Positions 1 through 8,344 of a DNA stretch of 30,378 bases are shown one piece after another (the stretch's first letter is position 1; the number at the start of each line of letters is the position of its first letter). The position numbers and the translations under genes are program-made. This stretch comes from Flavobacterium sp. (GTDB lineage Bacteria; Bacteroidota; Bacteroidia; Flavobacteriales; Flavobacteriaceae). Below the pieces are notes generated by a model that worked only from the letters and a program-made list of their open reading frames with translations, did not search any database and was not told the DNA's origin. Where the stretch lies: assembly GCA_030151255.1 (NCBI GenBank), contig JASLED010000056.1:1-30378 (forward strand), read 5' to 3'.

Positions 1-15
1 AATTTTGTTTGTCAT
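1..15 (-). CDS. possible 5' end of a divergent gene (edge fragment)
   Basis: On the minus strand an ATG at 15-13 opens a frame reading M-T-N-K-I before the window ends. A TATATTTG box on the same strand at 81-74 fits a flavobacterial -7 element placed to transcribe it. In many flavobacteria the gene divergent from birA is the ribosome silencing factor rsfS, which would fit, but five codons cannot identify a gene. This is an inference from position only. Confidence 0.2.
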
Positions 16-115
16 TTATTGATTTTATCTAAATTTTCTAATTTAACAAAAATATGTTTCCTAATTTTGGACTCAAATATAATGAATCGCTTCCGAATAG
101 GCTATACTATTTTAT

Positions 116-847
116 ATGAATATCATCAAACTCGATGCCACTGCATCTACAAACACTTATTTAAAAGAGCTATTGAGTAGTTGTGAATTAGAAAATTTCA
201 CAATAGTTGTTGCTGAAAATCAATTTGCAGGTCGTGGGCAGCGTGGATCAGAATGGGTTGTTGAAACTGGTAGTAACTTGACTTTTAGTTTGTTGTTGGA
301 AAATTTAACCGAAAGTTTCAATGGCGTTTTTGATTTAAATGTAATGATAGCTTTGTGTGTTGCAAAGGCATTAAAAAAAAATATAAAGCTGACATTTTTA
401 GTAAAATGGCCAAATGACATTTTGGCGCAAAATAAGAAAATAGGTGGCATACTTATAGAAAATATTTTAAGGGCAAATGGAAGTGTTATTTCTATTGTTG
501 GAATTGGGATTAATGTAAATCAAACGAATTTTGATCAATTAGGACAGGCAAGTTCATTAAAAGTATTGAGTGGAAAAAGTATTGATAAAGAGTTTTTATT
601 TCATCAAATAATAGAAGAAATTCAACAAGGTTTTTCTAATTTAAAAAATAAACAAGAAGCTTTAATTTGGCAAGAATATAAAGAATTATTGTTTCGGAAA
701 GATAAAGTTTCAACATTTGAATTGCCTTCTCAGCAAAAGTTTGTGGGTATAATTAGAGATGTTACAAGCTATGGGAAACTTGTGGTAGAATGTGAAGATA
801 GTGTGTTGAAAGAGTTTGCATTAAAAGAGATTAAGCTTTTATATTGA
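116..847 (+). CDS. birA: biotin--[acetyl-CoA-carboxylase] ligase
   Basis: Activates biotin with ATP and attaches it to the lysine of biotin-carboxyl-carrier proteins such as acetyl-CoA carboxylase, in the cytoplasm. The 243-residue protein has the biotinyl-AMP loop GRGQRG at residues 39-44, the KWPND motif at 97-101 and KKIGGILIE near 107-115, all hallmarks of the BPL/LplA catalytic fold, and a short C-terminal domain with a KLVVECED-like strand. It lacks the N-terminal helix-turn-helix of E. coli BirA, so it should be an enzyme only and not a repressor. The ATG at 116 is the first start in frame and the N-terminus aligns with short BPLs. The stop codon lies inside the terminator hairpin shared with msrB. 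Confidence 0.95.
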   Translation: MNIIKLDATASTNTYLKELLSSCELENFTIVVAENQFAGRGQRGSEWVVETGSNLTFSLLLENLTESFNGVFDLNVMIALCVAKALKKNIKLTFLVKWPNDILAQNKKIGGILIENILRANGSVISIVGIGINVNQTNFDQLGQASSLKVLSGKSIDKEFLFHQIIEEIQQGFSNLKNKQEALIWQEYKELLFRKDKVSTFELPSQQKFVGIIRDVTSYGKLVVECEDSVLKEFALKEIKLLY

Positions 848-861
848 GCTTAATCTCTTTT
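823..861. terminator. bidirectional terminator between birA and msrB
   Basis: A perfect 15-bp inverted repeat has arms at 823-837 and 847-861 and a 9-nt loop. It has a T-run on the plus strand and A-rich sequence before it that gives a T-run on the minus strand. It overlaps the last codons of birA and lies between two convergent genes, so it can end both transcripts. Confidence 0.85.
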
Positions 862-867
862 TGTTTT

Positions 868-1260
868 TTATTTATTATGTTTTATTGAAATTGAATTTAT
901 ACAGTAGCGATGTCCAGTTGTTTCTTGCGGACCATCAGGAAATACGTGCCCTAAATGTCCGTTGCAATTAGAGCAAACTACTTCAACGCGAACCATTCCG
1001 TGCGATAAATCTTTTATGTAAGTTATACTGCCATCGATTGCTTGATCAAATGATGGCCAACCGCAATGCGAATTAAATTTGTTTTCGGAACTAAATAACA
1101 ATTGTCCGCAACCAGCACATGTATAATTGCCAACTTCATAAAAATCATTGTAAAATCCAGTAAATGGACGTTCGGTTCCTTTGTTTCTCAAAACATGATA
1201 TTCCTCAGGAGCTAGAATTTCTTTCCATTCTTCACTCGTTGTGTTTTTGTCCTTTTTCAT
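868..1260 (-). CDS. msrB: peptide-methionine (R)-S-oxide reductase MsrB
   Basis: Reduces the R epimer of methionine sulfoxide in oxidised proteins, a repair step after oxidative stress. The 130-residue protein carries two CxxC pairs (C48/C51 and C96/C99) that bind the structural zinc, the HCGWPSF segment at 65-71, and the signature GHLGHVFPDGP followed by HRYCIN, in which C120 is the catalytic cysteine. C66 could serve as the resolving cysteine. Length is that of a stand-alone MsrB without an MsrA fusion. It lies 21 bp downstream of the alpha/beta hydrolase gene on the same strand, so the two are probably cotranscribed. No signal peptide is seen, so a cytoplasmic location is expected. Confidence 0.96.
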   Translation of the reverse strand: MKKDKNTTSEEWKEILAPEEYHVLRNKGTERPFTGFYNDFYEVGNYTCAGCGQLLFSSENKFNSHCGWPSFDQAIDGSITYIKDLSHGMVRVEVVCSNCNGHLGHVFPDGPQETTGHRYCINSISIKHNK

Positions 1261-1281
1261 ACTGTATACTGGTTTTGGTTA

Positions 1282-2148
1282 TTATTGATTGATAACAAAA
1301 TCTCTAATTCGTTCGATCACTTTTTTATCACCTAAAATTTTTCGATGTCCCAATCCTTTAGTAATCATTAATTGTGCATTTTTGGCATGTTTTTTAATTT
1401 GATAAGATGCTTTTACAGGAACATCAACATCATCTTCATCGTGAATAATAAGAAGTGGAATATCTAATTGTTCTACCGCTGTATGTACACAATAACTTTC
1501 CATTGTTGTATTGAATTGTTTTTCGAACCTATTTTTAATAATGGTGGCTATTTTTGGATTTAGTTCTAATTGTTGTACAAAATCATCAATTACATCTTGT
1601 ACCACATCGCCACTTCCTATAATTATAGCTTTGTTTGTTTTTAATCCTTCTTTTAAGGCGTTTATTGTTGTCATGCCGCCTAATGAATGCCCGACAATTA
1701 AATCAAACGGACCAAATTGTTTTTCAATTTCGTGTGTGGAAGCAATAAATTCGGTCAGATTTGTTTTTGTTTTTGGAGATAATCCATGTCCGGGAGCATC
1801 AAAACTTACAATATCATAATCTAATTTAATAAGCATATTGGCAATAGTAATTAGTTGCGTGCCTCTACCGTTCCAACCGTGAATTAGCAATGCTTTTTTA
1901 TTTGCTTTTTTATTTATACCGTATTCGTAAACGGTAACATCTTTTTTAATTTTATTGATAAAAATTTTTCTTCTTTTACTTTTGGCAAACATCTCCTTTT
2001 CGCGTTTAGGAGTGTGAAATTTTATAGGTGTAATAAATAAGTTTTGAGCAAATTTACTTGCTAAAGAAATGGAAAAGAATTGTAAAAACTTTCCTGTCCA
2101 AATAATGGTTTTTGGTATTTCTAATGAATGTTTTGCTTTATTTGACAT
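1282..2148 (-). CDS. alpha/beta hydrolase
   Basis: A 288-residue hydrolase of the alpha/beta fold with unknown substrate. Visible landmarks are the oxyanion-hole segment LLIHGWNG (residues 88-94), a DAPGHG turn at 117-122, the nucleophile elbow GHSLGG with S155, an acidic candidate in HDEDDVDVP (D237 or D240) and the catalytic H268 in GLGHR. The N-terminal 70 residues are basic and hydrophobic without a clear cleavage site, so the protein may sit at the inner membrane face or be soluble. It precedes msrB by 21 bp and probably heads a two-gene unit. Family assignment is firm; an esterase or lysophospholipase-like role is only a guess. Confidence 0.85.
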   Translation of the reverse strand: MSNKAKHSLEIPKTIIWTGKFLQFFSISLASKFAQNLFITPIKFHTPKREKEMFAKSKRRKIFINKIKKDVTVYEYGINKKANKKALLIHGWNGRGTQLITIANMLIKLDYDIVSFDAPGHGLSPKTKTNLTEFIASTHEIEKQFGPFDLIVGHSLGGMTTINALKEGLKTNKAIIIGSGDVVQDVIDDFVQQLELNPKIATIIKNRFEKQFNTTMESYCVHTAVEQLDIPLLIIHDEDDVDVPVKASYQIKKHAKNAQLMITKGLGHRKILGDKKVIERIRDFVINQ

Positions 2149-2286
2149 TACTTTTAATCATTTGATGTAAAAGTACAAAATATTGCATGGAGTTTTGAAA
2201 TAAGTAATGCAATGTTTTTGTTAAGTAAAGTATGTTTTTTGAAATAAATTTTTTTATAAAACTGAATTTATCAAGTCAATAAAAAA

Positions 2287-2318
2287 TTTCAGAACTAAAT
2301 AGATATGTTATATTTTTG
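2287..2318 (+). promoter_or_regulatory. flavobacterial-type promoter of the M48 protease gene
   Basis: TATTTTTG at 2311-2318 matches the Bacteroidota -7 consensus TAnnTTTG exactly. TTTC at 2287-2290 is one mismatch from the -33 TTTG, with 20 bp between. The start codon follows 16 bp after the -7 box, giving a short leader. Confidence 0.6.
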
Positions 2319-2334
2319 GCGCAAAGTATAAGTT

Positions 2335-3147
2335 ATGAAAAAAATAGTTTTTGCGGTTGCAAGTTTAATGTTATTAGCAGGTTGTAAAACCAATCCGTTT
2401 AGCGGAAAAAGTACTTTAGCATTGGTTTCTGACGATGCTTTATTTCCTTCTTCTTTTCAACAATATGGCGATTTTTTGAAGGAGAATAAAGTAATAAAAG
2501 GAACGGCAGATGCTAAGCGAATTGAAGATGTTGGAAATAAAATTAGAATTGCTGCCGAAAAATGGCTAAAAGCAAATGGTCATTCAGAATATTTAGCAAA
2601 TTATAAATGGGAATATAATTTAATTGACAGTAAAGACGTTAATGCTTGGTGTATGCCAGGTGGTAAAATTGTTTTTTATACAGGTATTTTACCGATATGT
2701 AAAACAGATGCAGGTATTGCAACAGTTATGGGACACGAAGTTTCACATGCTTTAGCAAATCATGGGCAACAGCGTATGAGTAATGCTATGATTCAGCAAG
2801 CAGTTGGAGCAGGGGTAAATGCTGCAACAGCAAATAAAAATGAAGGAACAAAACAAGCAATAGCAATGGTTTACGGATTAGGTACAGAATACGGTGTTAT
2901 GTTGCCTTTTAGTAGAAGTAATGAAACTGAAGCTGATAAAATAGGACTTACTTTAATGGCAATTGCAGGATATAATCCAGAAGAAGCAGTTACATTTTGG
3001 GAACGAATGGCTGCAAATAGCGGCGGAGGCGGTGTAGCAACATTTATGAGTACACACCCATCAAATGAACAAAGAATAGCAAATTTGAAAAAATTAATTC
3101 CAGAAGCTAAAGCAGAAGCAGCTAAGTTTGGAGTGATTTATAAATAA
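2335..3147 (+). CDS. M48 family metalloprotease lipoprotein
   Basis: A 270-residue zinc peptidase of the M48 (Ste24/Oma1/BepA-like) family. The N-terminus is a lipoprotein signal with lipobox LLAGC (C17), placing the mature enzyme in the periplasm on a lipid anchor. The metal site is HEVSH at 134-138 inside MGHEVSHALANHG, with the third ligand expected at E197 in NETEAD (ExxxD). The THPSNEQRIANL segment near the C-terminus is also typical of the family. Relatives in Proteobacteria (BepA, LoiP) handle outer-membrane protein quality control; the same role here is inferred. It has its own promoter and a terminator after it, so it is likely monocistronic. Confidence 0.93.
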   Translation: MKKIVFAVASLMLLAGCKTNPFSGKSTLALVSDDALFPSSFQQYGDFLKENKVIKGTADAKRIEDVGNKIRIAAEKWLKANGHSEYLANYKWEYNLIDSKDVNAWCMPGGKIVFYTGILPICKTDAGIATVMGHEVSHALANHGQQRMSNAMIQQAVGAGVNAATANKNEGTKQAIAMVYGLGTEYGVMLPFSRSNETEADKIGLTLMAIAGYNPEEAVTFWERMAANSGGGGVATFMSTHPSNEQRIANLKKLIPEAKAEAAKFGVIYK

Positions 3148-3163
3148 TCAACAGTATAAAAAC

Positions 3164-3195
3164 AGCTACCAAATTATAAAAGGTAGCTATTTTTT
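3164..3195 (+). terminator. terminator after the M48 protease gene
   Basis: The inverted repeat AGCTACC (3164-3170) / GGTAGCT (3182-3188) is followed by ATTTTTTT. It lies in the 61-bp gap before the MFS gene, so readthrough into that gene should be limited. Confidence 0.7.
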
Positions 3196-3208
3196 TAAAA
3201 TATATTTT

Positions 3209-4528
3209 ATGATTGATCAAAACTTTAAAGGAAATAAAAAAGTATTAAATGCATGGGCATTTTATGATTGGGCAAATTCAGTTTATGCTTTAGTCATATC
3301 ATCATCTATTTTTCCATTGTACTACGGAATGTTATTTCGTTTAAGAGAATTAAATGGATATTCTTTTTTTGGTGTTGAAATTAACAGCGAAAGTATTGTT
3401 AGCTATATTACTGCCATAAGCTTTATAATTATTGCATTTATTTCGCCATTGTTGTCAGGAATTGCAGATTATCTTGGGAATAAAAAGTTTTTTATGAAAC
3501 TGTTTTGTACAATTGGCGCAGTATCTTGTATGCTTTTGTATTTTTTTAGTTTAGATCATTTTGTTCTTAGTTTATTGATTTATATGCTTGGATTAATTGG
3601 TTTTTGGGGAAGTTTAGTTTTCTATAATTCTTATTTGCCAGACATTGCGTTTGAAGCTCAACAAGACCATATTAGCGCAAAAGGATATGCTTTAGGTTAT
3701 ATAGGAAGTGTATTGTTGTTGTTGATTAATTTAGGAATGATTGTGAATGCCAAAGCAATTGGTTTTGAAAACGAATTGGAAGCAATGCGTTTTTCATTCG
3801 TTTTGGTCGGAATTTGGTGGCTTGCTTTTAGTCAAATTACTTTTATGCGATTGCCAAATTTAGAAAAAGGAAATACGTTAAATAAATCGGTTGTTTTTAA
3901 AGGATTTAAAGAACTGAAAAAAGTATATTTTCAAGTAAAAGAAAACACAGTTTTAAAAAGATATTTAATTGCTTTTTTTGTTTATAGCATGGCTGTACAA
4001 ACAGTTATGATTATAGCGGCATTTTTTGGCGAAAAAGAAATTGCGTGGAAAGACGATAGTCAGCGTAGTAGCGGGTTAATAATGAGTATAATGCTAATTC
4101 AAATTATAGCAATAGTAGGAGCTTATGCAACATCAGCGCTATCAAAAAAAATAGGTAATATTTACACTCTGTGTATTTTAAACTTTTTATGGGTAATAAT
4201 TTGTGTGTATGCGTATACAATTATTACTCCAAATGAGTTTTACATTGCGGCATCAGCCGTTGGATTGGTAATGGGAGGAATACAGTCTTTGTCTCGTTCT
4301 ACTTATTCTAAAATATTACCAGAAACAACCGATACTACATCATTTTTTAGCTTCTATGATGTAACAGAAAAAATCGGAATTGTTGTAGGTATGTTAGTTT
4401 ATGGTTTAGTGAGTGATATTACTGGAAAAATGCAGAATGCTATATTGTTTTTGGTTGTTTTTTTCGTATTAGGTTTCTTTCTTTTACTTAGAGTTAAGAG
4501 AGTTAAAACTAAAAAAATAAATAGATAA
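3209..4528 (+). CDS. MFS transporter, UMF1/Atg22-like family
   Basis: A 439-residue integral membrane protein with about 12 hydrophobic segments and a basic C-terminal tail (RVKRVKTKK). The opening AWAFYDWANSVYALVISS is the signature of the UMF1 / vacuole effluxer Atg22-like branch of the major facilitator superfamily, as are the SPLLSGIADYLGNKK loop after the second helix group and the GGIQSLSRSTYSKILPE segment in the second half. Yeast Atg22 exports amino acids from the vacuole; the bacterial substrate is not established. The ATG at 3209 is preceded by a terminator and no clear promoter box, so how it is expressed is uncertain. Confidence 0.88.
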   Translation: MIDQNFKGNKKVLNAWAFYDWANSVYALVISSSIFPLYYGMLFRLRELNGYSFFGVEINSESIVSYITAISFIIIAFISPLLSGIADYLGNKKFFMKLFCTIGAVSCMLLYFFSLDHFVLSLLIYMLGLIGFWGSLVFYNSYLPDIAFEAQQDHISAKGYALGYIGSVLLLLINLGMIVNAKAIGFENELEAMRFSFVLVGIWWLAFSQITFMRLPNLEKGNTLNKSVVFKGFKELKKVYFQVKENTVLKRYLIAFFVYSMAVQTVMIIAAFFGEKEIAWKDDSQRSSGLIMSIMLIQIIAIVGAYATSALSKKIGNIYTLCILNFLWVIICVYAYTIITPNEFYIAASAVGLVMGGIQSLSRSTYSKILPETTDTTSFFSFYDVTEKIGIVVGMLVYGLVSDITGKMQNAILFLVVFFVLGFFLLLRVKRVKTKKINR

Positions 4529-4570
4529 CATATTTTTGTTAAAATATATTTAAAAATATATTAAAATATA

Positions 4571-4578
4571 TATATTTG
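4571..4578 (+). promoter_or_regulatory. candidate -7 promoter box of the lipoprotein gene
   Basis: TATATTTG matches TAnnTTTG exactly, 23 bp before the start codon at 4602. No TTTG is seen at the usual 19-21 bp upstream spacing, where the DNA is only an A/T run, so the promoter is partial. Confidence 0.4.
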
Positions 4579-4601
4579 GACTTGTAACAAGTTATAGAAT
4601 T

Positions 4602-5591
4602 ATGAAAAGATTTTATTCAATACTATTAGGATTGGGAATTATGGCACTTGTAGGTGCTTCATTTACAGGATGTGATTCGAAAGATGATTCAATTGATGAT
4701 CCAAATCTTCCTGGAAATGCATATTTTAAAGTTAATATGTTAGATACAACTTTTGTTAAAACAGAAAATATTGAAGCATATTTAAAGTCTGATGGTACTT
4801 TTGAATTAAAAGTAGAAGGATTACCTGATAGTGGTCTTTTAGGGTTTGAGTTGATGAGATTTCAAGAGGGTACTTTTCCAACAAATGTAAATCCAATGTA
4901 TTACTTTCCTTCTGGATCCGATGAATTTTTTATATCACAGGATATGAACGATCCTAAAAGAAATAATGGTTTTATAAAAATCACAAAAATTGATAAACAA
5001 AATAAATTAATTAGCGGAAATTTTAATACTCGTTTATTAGCAAGTCCATTAAATTCATTGATGAATTTTCCGTTAAAAGTAGATGGGGAATTTAAAAATA
5101 TACAATATACTAGAGTGGCGAAAGACGCATCAGGAACATTTTTTTATGCATATATAGATGGAACTGAGGTAAAAGATTTTGAAGGAAAATCAAATTCAGC
5201 TGGAGATATTAGTAATGGACAAATTGTTATACAGGCAGAAAGTAAATATATGAGAAAGAGATATCTTACTTTTAGTTTCCCTAAAGATGCTGGAGTTGGA
5301 AGATATGAGTATAATAATTTAGATGTAACTTATTCGTCAACTGAAGGAATTATCTATAAATCTGATGTGGAAGATGCTTCGTTACATGGAAGTTATTTAG
5401 AAATTACTGCAATAGATAATACACCTGTAGCAAATGTAAAGATGTTTTCAGGAGTTTTTTATTATAAAGTGAAAAACAAAGATGGTAAAATTATCGAAAT
5501 TCAAGAAGGAGATTTTAAAACTCCTGTAACGATGAAGGAACCGTCTAAACCAACTTTACCAGGCGGCGGCGGTGGACCGATTCCAATTTAA
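4602..5591 (+). CDS. predicted lipoprotein of unknown function
   Basis: A 329-residue protein that I do not recognise. The N-terminus is a clear lipoprotein signal with a hydrophobic core (SILLGLGIMALVGAS) and lipobox FTGC (C24), followed by an acidic stretch DSKDDSIDD. Such acidic residues after the lipid-anchored cysteine are common in Bacteroidota surface lipoproteins. The rest is mostly alternating beta-like sequence, possibly two similar beta domains, and ends in a glycine run and PIPI. No catalytic motif is visible. It stands alone between its own -7 box and a strong terminator. Confidence 0.85.
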   Translation: MKRFYSILLGLGIMALVGASFTGCDSKDDSIDDPNLPGNAYFKVNMLDTTFVKTENIEAYLKSDGTFELKVEGLPDSGLLGFELMRFQEGTFPTNVNPMYYFPSGSDEFFISQDMNDPKRNNGFIKITKIDKQNKLISGNFNTRLLASPLNSLMNFPLKVDGEFKNIQYTRVAKDASGTFFYAYIDGTEVKDFEGKSNSAGDISNGQIVIQAESKYMRKRYLTFSFPKDAGVGRYEYNNLDVTYSSTEGIIYKSDVEDASLHGSYLEITAIDNTPVANVKMFSGVFYYKVKNKDGKIIEIQEGDFKTPVTMKEPSKPTLPGGGGGPIPI

Positions 5592-5609
5592 TAACAATAT
5601 ACTGACAGG

Positions 5610-5637
5610 AAACCTCGTTTTTGACGAGGTTTTTTTG
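5610..5637 (+). terminator. terminator after the lipoprotein gene
   Basis: The perfect 9-bp stem AAACCTCGT (5610-5618) / ACGAGGTTT (5624-5632) has a 5-nt loop and runs into a T tract. This is a classical intrinsic terminator. Confidence 0.85.
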
Positions 5638-5769
5638 TGGCATAAAGATTGTCTTATATCATAAATAGAAAGAGTAAATCTAAATTAAGGTGTTGATATA
5701 TAGATGTATGCTAATAATGAGATTAGTGTTTTTATCTACAACACTGACAAAATGACACAATAAACTGAT

Positions 5770-8238
5770 ATGGCAAACCAAAAAATAATAACACTTGATA
5801 ATCTAATGTTAGACGATTTCTTTGATGGAGATTCTGAGTTTATTCCTTTGTTAAGTCAAGAGGATGAGGAGGAAATGAATAGTGAAGAGCTTCCTATAGA
5901 ATTACCTATTTTGCCATTGCGAAATATGGTACTTTTTCCAGGAGTTGTAATTCCTATTACGGCAGGTAGAGATAAATCTATTAAGTTAATAGAAGCAGCT
6001 CACAAAGCAGGAAAAAATATCGGAGTAGTTGCTCAGATAGATGAAAGTATTGAAGATCCAGTTCTAAAGGATATATATCATCAAGGAACTGTGGCTCGTA
6101 TTATTAAGGTACTAAAATTACCTGATGGTAATATTACAGCAATTATACAAGGAAAGAAAAGATTTGAAATAGTAGATATCATTACGGAAGAACCTTATTT
6201 AACAGCTTCTGTAAAAGAATTTACTGAAATTAAACCAACAGAAGATGACGAAGAATTTCTTACGTTAGTTGATTCAATCAAAGAAATTTCGATAGAGTTA
6301 ATTAAAGAAAATCCAAATATTCCTACAGAAGCTTCTTTTGCTATCAAGAATATTGAAAGTAATTCGTTTTTAATCAATTTTGTATCTTCAAATTTAACGC
6401 TTCCTGTTATCGATAAGCAAAAACTTTTAATGATAAATGATTTAAAAGAAAGAGCATTTGATACGTTGCGAATGATGAACTTAGAATTGCAAAAATTGCA
6501 TTTAAAAAATACAATTCAAGCAAAAGTTAGAGTTGATTTAGATCAGCAACAAAAAGAGTATTTTCTTCATCAACAAATGAAAACAATCCAAGAGGAATTG
6601 GGTGGGTTTTCTAATGAAGAAGAGTTTGAAGAAATGCGACAAAAAGCTACTAAGAAAAAGTGGAGTGCTGAGGTAAAAGATCGTTTCGAGAAAGAGTTAA
6701 CGAAATGGCAACGCATGAATCCGCAAGTAGCAGAATTTGGAATTCAGAGAAATTATCTTGAATTAATGTTGGATTTACCTTGGAATAAATATTCGCAGGA
6801 TAAATTTGATCTTAAACGTTCGCAAAGAATTTTAGATAAAGATCATTACGGTATAGAAGACGTTAAAAAACGTGTTTTAGAACAAATGGCTGTTCTAAAG
6901 TTAAAGAACGATATGAAATCGCCAATTTTATGTTTATACGGTCCTCCAGGTGTCGGAAAAACATCAATAGGTAAATCTATCGCAAAAGCTTTAGGTAGAG
7001 AATATGTTCGTATTTCATTAGGCGGATTACGTGATGAAGCAGAAATTAGAGGACACCGAAAAACGTATATTGGTGCTATGCCAGGACGTATTATTCAAAG
7101 TTTGAAGAAAGCTGGTACATCAAACCCAATTTTTTTATTGGATGAAATAGATAAATTATCATCAAGTCATAATGGAGATCCATCTTCTGCTTTATTGGAA
7201 GTTTTAGATCCTGAACAAAACAATGATTTCTATGATAATTTCTTAGAAATGGGATATGATTTGTCTAAAGTGATGTTTATTGCAACATCTAACAGCTTAT
7301 CTACAATTCAGCCGGCTCTTAGAGATCGTATGGAAATTATAGAAATGACAGGTTATACCATTGAGGAGAAAGTAGAAATTGGTAAACAACATTTATTGCC
7401 AAAACAGCTAAAAGAGCATGGTATTGAAAATAAAGATATCGTTATAGGCAAAAAACAAATGGAATACATTGTTACGCATTATACACGCGAATCTGGTGTT
7501 AGGGGCTTAAATAAACAATTAGCAAATATTGCTCGTGGCATTGCAAAAAATATTGTTTTAGAAGAAGAATTTAATCCTAAAATGACAGAAGAAGATATTC
7601 GTACGATTTTAGGTATACCAAGATTCGAAACTGATAAGTACGAAAGCAATGATGTAGCAGGAGTTGTAACAGGTTTGGCTTGGACAAGCGTTGGTGGAGA
7701 TATTCTTTATATCGAATCCATTATTTCTAAAGGAAAAGGAGGATTGAGTATTACAGGAAATTTAGGTACTGTAATGAAAGAATCAGCAACAATTGCTTTA
7801 GAATATATTAAAGCACACGCAGACGAATTAGGGATTGATTACGATATTTTTGAGCAATATAAAATACATATTCACGTTCCAGAAGGAGCAACACCAAAAG
7901 ACGGACCAAGCGCAGGTATTACAATGCTAACATCTATGGTTTCTACATTTACACAACGTAAAGTAAAAAAGAATTTAGCAATGACTGGCGAAATTACTTT
8001 ACGAGGTAAAGTATTGCCTGTTGGTGGAATTAAAGAAAAAATTCTTGCTGCAAAAAGAGCAAATATCAAAGAAATTATTCTTTGTAAAGACAACAGAAAA
8101 GATGTAGAAGAAATAAAAGAAGAATACATCAAAGGACTTACTTTTCATTATGTAGATAAAATGGAAGAAGTTTTAAAAATAGCTTTATTAGAAGATAAAG
8201 TAAAAAATGCAAAAAAACTGATAGTTGAAAAAAAGTAA
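5770..8238 (+). CDS. lon: ATP-dependent Lon protease
   Basis: Cytoplasmic AAA+ serine protease that unfolds and degrades misfolded and regulatory proteins. The 822 residues show the usual order: an N-terminal substrate-binding LON domain starting near LPILPLRNMVLFPG, a helical middle region (LHLKNTIQAKVRVDLDQQ), an ATPase with Walker A GPPGVGKT at about 391-398 and Walker B FLLDEIDKL, then the C-terminal protease. The catalytic dyad is S714 in PKDGPSAGIT and K755 in GGIKEK. The N-terminal 45 residues are unusually acidic, as is common in Bacteroidota Lon. It is flanked by terminators on both sides and is therefore monocistronic. I see no clear heat-shock operator; a 6-bp inverted repeat AGTGTT/AACACT at 5725-5745 is the only symmetry upstream. 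Confidence 0.98.
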   Translation: MANQKIITLDNLMLDDFFDGDSEFIPLLSQEDEEEMNSEELPIELPILPLRNMVLFPGVVIPITAGRDKSIKLIEAAHKAGKNIGVVAQIDESIEDPVLKDIYHQGTVARIIKVLKLPDGNITAIIQGKKRFEIVDIITEEPYLTASVKEFTEIKPTEDDEEFLTLVDSIKEISIELIKENPNIPTEASFAIKNIESNSFLINFVSSNLTLPVIDKQKLLMINDLKERAFDTLRMMNLELQKLHLKNTIQAKVRVDLDQQQKEYFLHQQMKTIQEELGGFSNEEEFEEMRQKATKKKWSAEVKDRFEKELTKWQRMNPQVAEFGIQRNYLELMLDLPWNKYSQDKFDLKRSQRILDKDHYGIEDVKKRVLEQMAVLKLKNDMKSPILCLYGPPGVGKTSIGKSIAKALGREYVRISLGGLRDEAEIRGHRKTYIGAMPGRIIQSLKKAGTSNPIFLLDEIDKLSSSHNGDPSSALLEVLDPEQNNDFYDNFLEMGYDLSKVMFIATSNSLSTIQPALRDRMEIIEMTGYTIEEKVEIGKQHLLPKQLKEHGIENKDIVIGKKQMEYIVTHYTRESGVRGLNKQLANIARGIAKNIVLEEEFNPKMTEEDIRTILGIPRFETDKYESNDVAGVVTGLAWTSVGGDILYIESIISKGKGGLSITGNLGTVMKESATIALEYIKAHADELGIDYDIFEQYKIHIHVPEGATPKDGPSAGITMLTSMVSTFTQRKVKKNLAMTGEITLRGKVLPVGGIKEKILAAKRANIKEIILCKDNRKDVEEIKEEYIKGLTFHYVDKMEEVLKIALLEDKVKNAKKLIVEKK

Positions 8239-8258
8239 ACTATAGTAAATAAATATTT

Positions 8259-8293
8259 AGAGTACAGTGCAAATGCACTGTACTCTTTTTTTG
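8259..8293 (+). terminator. terminator after lon
   Basis: An almost loop-free inverted repeat has arms 8259-8271 and 8274-8286 (AGAGTACAGTGCA and its complement), followed by seven T. Folding would open the innermost pairs to form the loop. Confidence 0.88.
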
Positions 8294-8344
8294 TGTCTGT
8301 TTTTTGAAAAATGTAATATATTAGCATTTTAATTTATATAAAAC

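Noticed and set aside
7872..8132. Minus-strand frame inside lon
   Set aside because: Shadow of the lon coding sequence; no independent motif.
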